A model generated the notes under the pieces. That model ran no database searches. It was not told where the DNA came from and worked only from the letters and a program-made list of their open reading frames with translations. This document shows, one piece after another, positions 5,365-5,642 of a stretch of 5,642 nucleotides of DNA (positions are counted from its first letter, which is position 1; every line of letters starts with the position of its first letter). Source of the DNA: Aquificota bacterium (GTDB lineage Bacteria; Aquificota; Aquificia; Aquificales; Hydrogenothermaceae). The stretch covers positions 1 to 5,642 of the forward strand of contig JAADDV010000108.1 of assembly GCA_013153795.1 (NCBI GenBank), in the 5' to 3' direction. The translations under genes and the position numbers were made by a program.

Positions 5365-5379
5365 CTTTGCCATTTTTTT
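5336..5379. terminator. Probable bidirectional intrinsic terminator inside two converging gene ends
   Basis: GCAAAGT (5343-5349) and ACTTTGC (5364-5370) form a perfect seven-pair stem with a 14-base loop. On the + strand, two bases after the stem, comes a run of seven T (5373-5379). On the - strand, two bases after the stem, comes a run of five T (complement of 5336-5340). Thus the same stem could end transcription both ways. The left arm lies in the ttuA-like coding region and the right arm in the dehydrogenase coding region. The stem is modest in GC and the loop is long, so strength is uncertain. Confidence 0.6.
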
Positions 5380-5642
5380 GTAGCTTGCTTTAAAAACAAA
5401 TCAGGAAAAAGATTATACAAGGAAATAAAAAATCTATACCAGCTTGGATAAACAATTTCTCTTTTTCTTTTTAAATAAGCTTTATATGTTTTTTCAGCCA
5501 GTTTTTCAGCTGACCCTCCAAATGGAGTTTCAGGAGGTTTTAATGAACCTAAGGAACGGGAGGAAAAACCTGTGTTTATTCTTCCTACAATAAGATTTAA
5601 AACATTTATATTTTTAGAAAAAAGCTCACCTCTTAGGGAGTA
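5361..5642 (-). CDS. Short-chain dehydrogenase/reductase (SDR), C-terminal part
   Basis: These are the last 93 codons of a gene that enters from the right edge on the - strand and stops at 5361-5363 (TAA on that strand). Reading inward, it shows YSLRGEL (1-7), NINVLNLIVGRINTGFSS (11-28), which matches the SDR strand 6 and following PGxxxT-like loop with Gly20 and Thr24, then a helix AEKLAEKTYKAYLKRKRE (45-62), IVYPSWYR (63-70) and a hydrophobic tail ending ATKKWQS. SDRs are NAD(P)-dependent oxidoreductases. The catalytic Tyr-x-x-x-Lys should lie some 10-15 residues upstream, outside the window, so substrate and activity cannot be judged. The tail type (basic helix, YPxWYR, hydrophobic end) is common in SDRs of unknown substrate. 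No start codon is visible. The stop codon shares bases with that of the ttuA-like gene. Confidence 0.88.
   Translation of the reverse strand, partial: YSLRGELFSKNINVLNLIVGRINTGFSSRSLGSLKPPETPFGGSAEKLAEKTYKAYLKRKREIVYPSWYRFFISLYNLFPDLFLKQATKKWQS

Noticed and set aside
1..5642. CRISPR array, tRNA, rRNA, insertion sequence, phage or toxin-antitoxin module
   Set aside because: No spaced repeats, tRNA-like clover-leaf, transposase, terminal repeats or recognised toxin pair were seen. The window is almost fully covered by housekeeping-type genes of uniform composition.

Overview
The window looks like ordinary chromosomal housekeeping DNA from an AT-rich thermophile. Arginine is written almost entirely as AGA, isoleucine often as ATA, and the proteins are rich in Lys and Glu. 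A TtuB/TtuA-type tRNA 2-thiolation pair is present, which is typical of thermophiles. Together these suggest an Aquificota-like bacterium, perhaps of the Persephonella/Sulfurihydrogenibium group. That placement is inferred from memory of such genomes and was not checked by a search.

Layout. Eight genes lie on the + strand and one on the - strand. (1) The 3' end of an M23 (LytM-type) peptidase gene (2-379) abuts (2) a small transaldolase (380-1036), with the ribosome binding site of the second inside the end of the first. A GC hairpin follows the transaldolase stop. (3) A 96-residue DUF2103-like protein (1079-1369), (4) a MidA/NDUFAF7-family (DUF185) methyltransferase (1411-2565) and (5) an unrecognised 126-residue membrane protein (2629-3009) follow, with gaps of 41 to 63 bases and weak promoter-like sequences. 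(6) prfB, peptide chain release factor 2 (3087-4202), (7) a ThiS/MoaD-fold sulfur carrier ending in Gly-Gly (4212-4415) and (8) a TtuA-type tRNA thiouridine synthetase (4417-5364) form a tight cluster. (9) The C-terminal 93 codons of a short-chain dehydrogenase/reductase run in from the right edge on the - strand (5361-5642) and converge on the ttuA-like gene. The two stop codons overlap within the palindrome TTAA.

How the genes work together. The clearest functional unit is genes 7 and 8. The carrier would bring sulfur as a C-terminal thiocarboxylate, and the Fe-S/Zn enzyme would use it to make 2-thiouridine in tRNA (position 54 in characterised thermophile systems). No E1-like activating enzyme (TtuC/MoeB/ThiF) is in the window. 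prfB just upstream makes this a translation-themed cluster. The other genes (cell wall, pentose phosphate, methyltransferase, unknowns) share direction but no obvious pathway.

No stretch over 300 bases lacks a gene. I see no RNA gene, insertion sequence, CRISPR array or phage gene, and no convincing undescribed system. The points most worth a second look are the convergent gene ends carrying an apparent bidirectional terminator, the frameshift-free prfB whose Shine-Dalgarno lies in a perfect inverted repeat, and the carrier gene whose Gly-Gly codons also spell the ribosome binding site of its partner.
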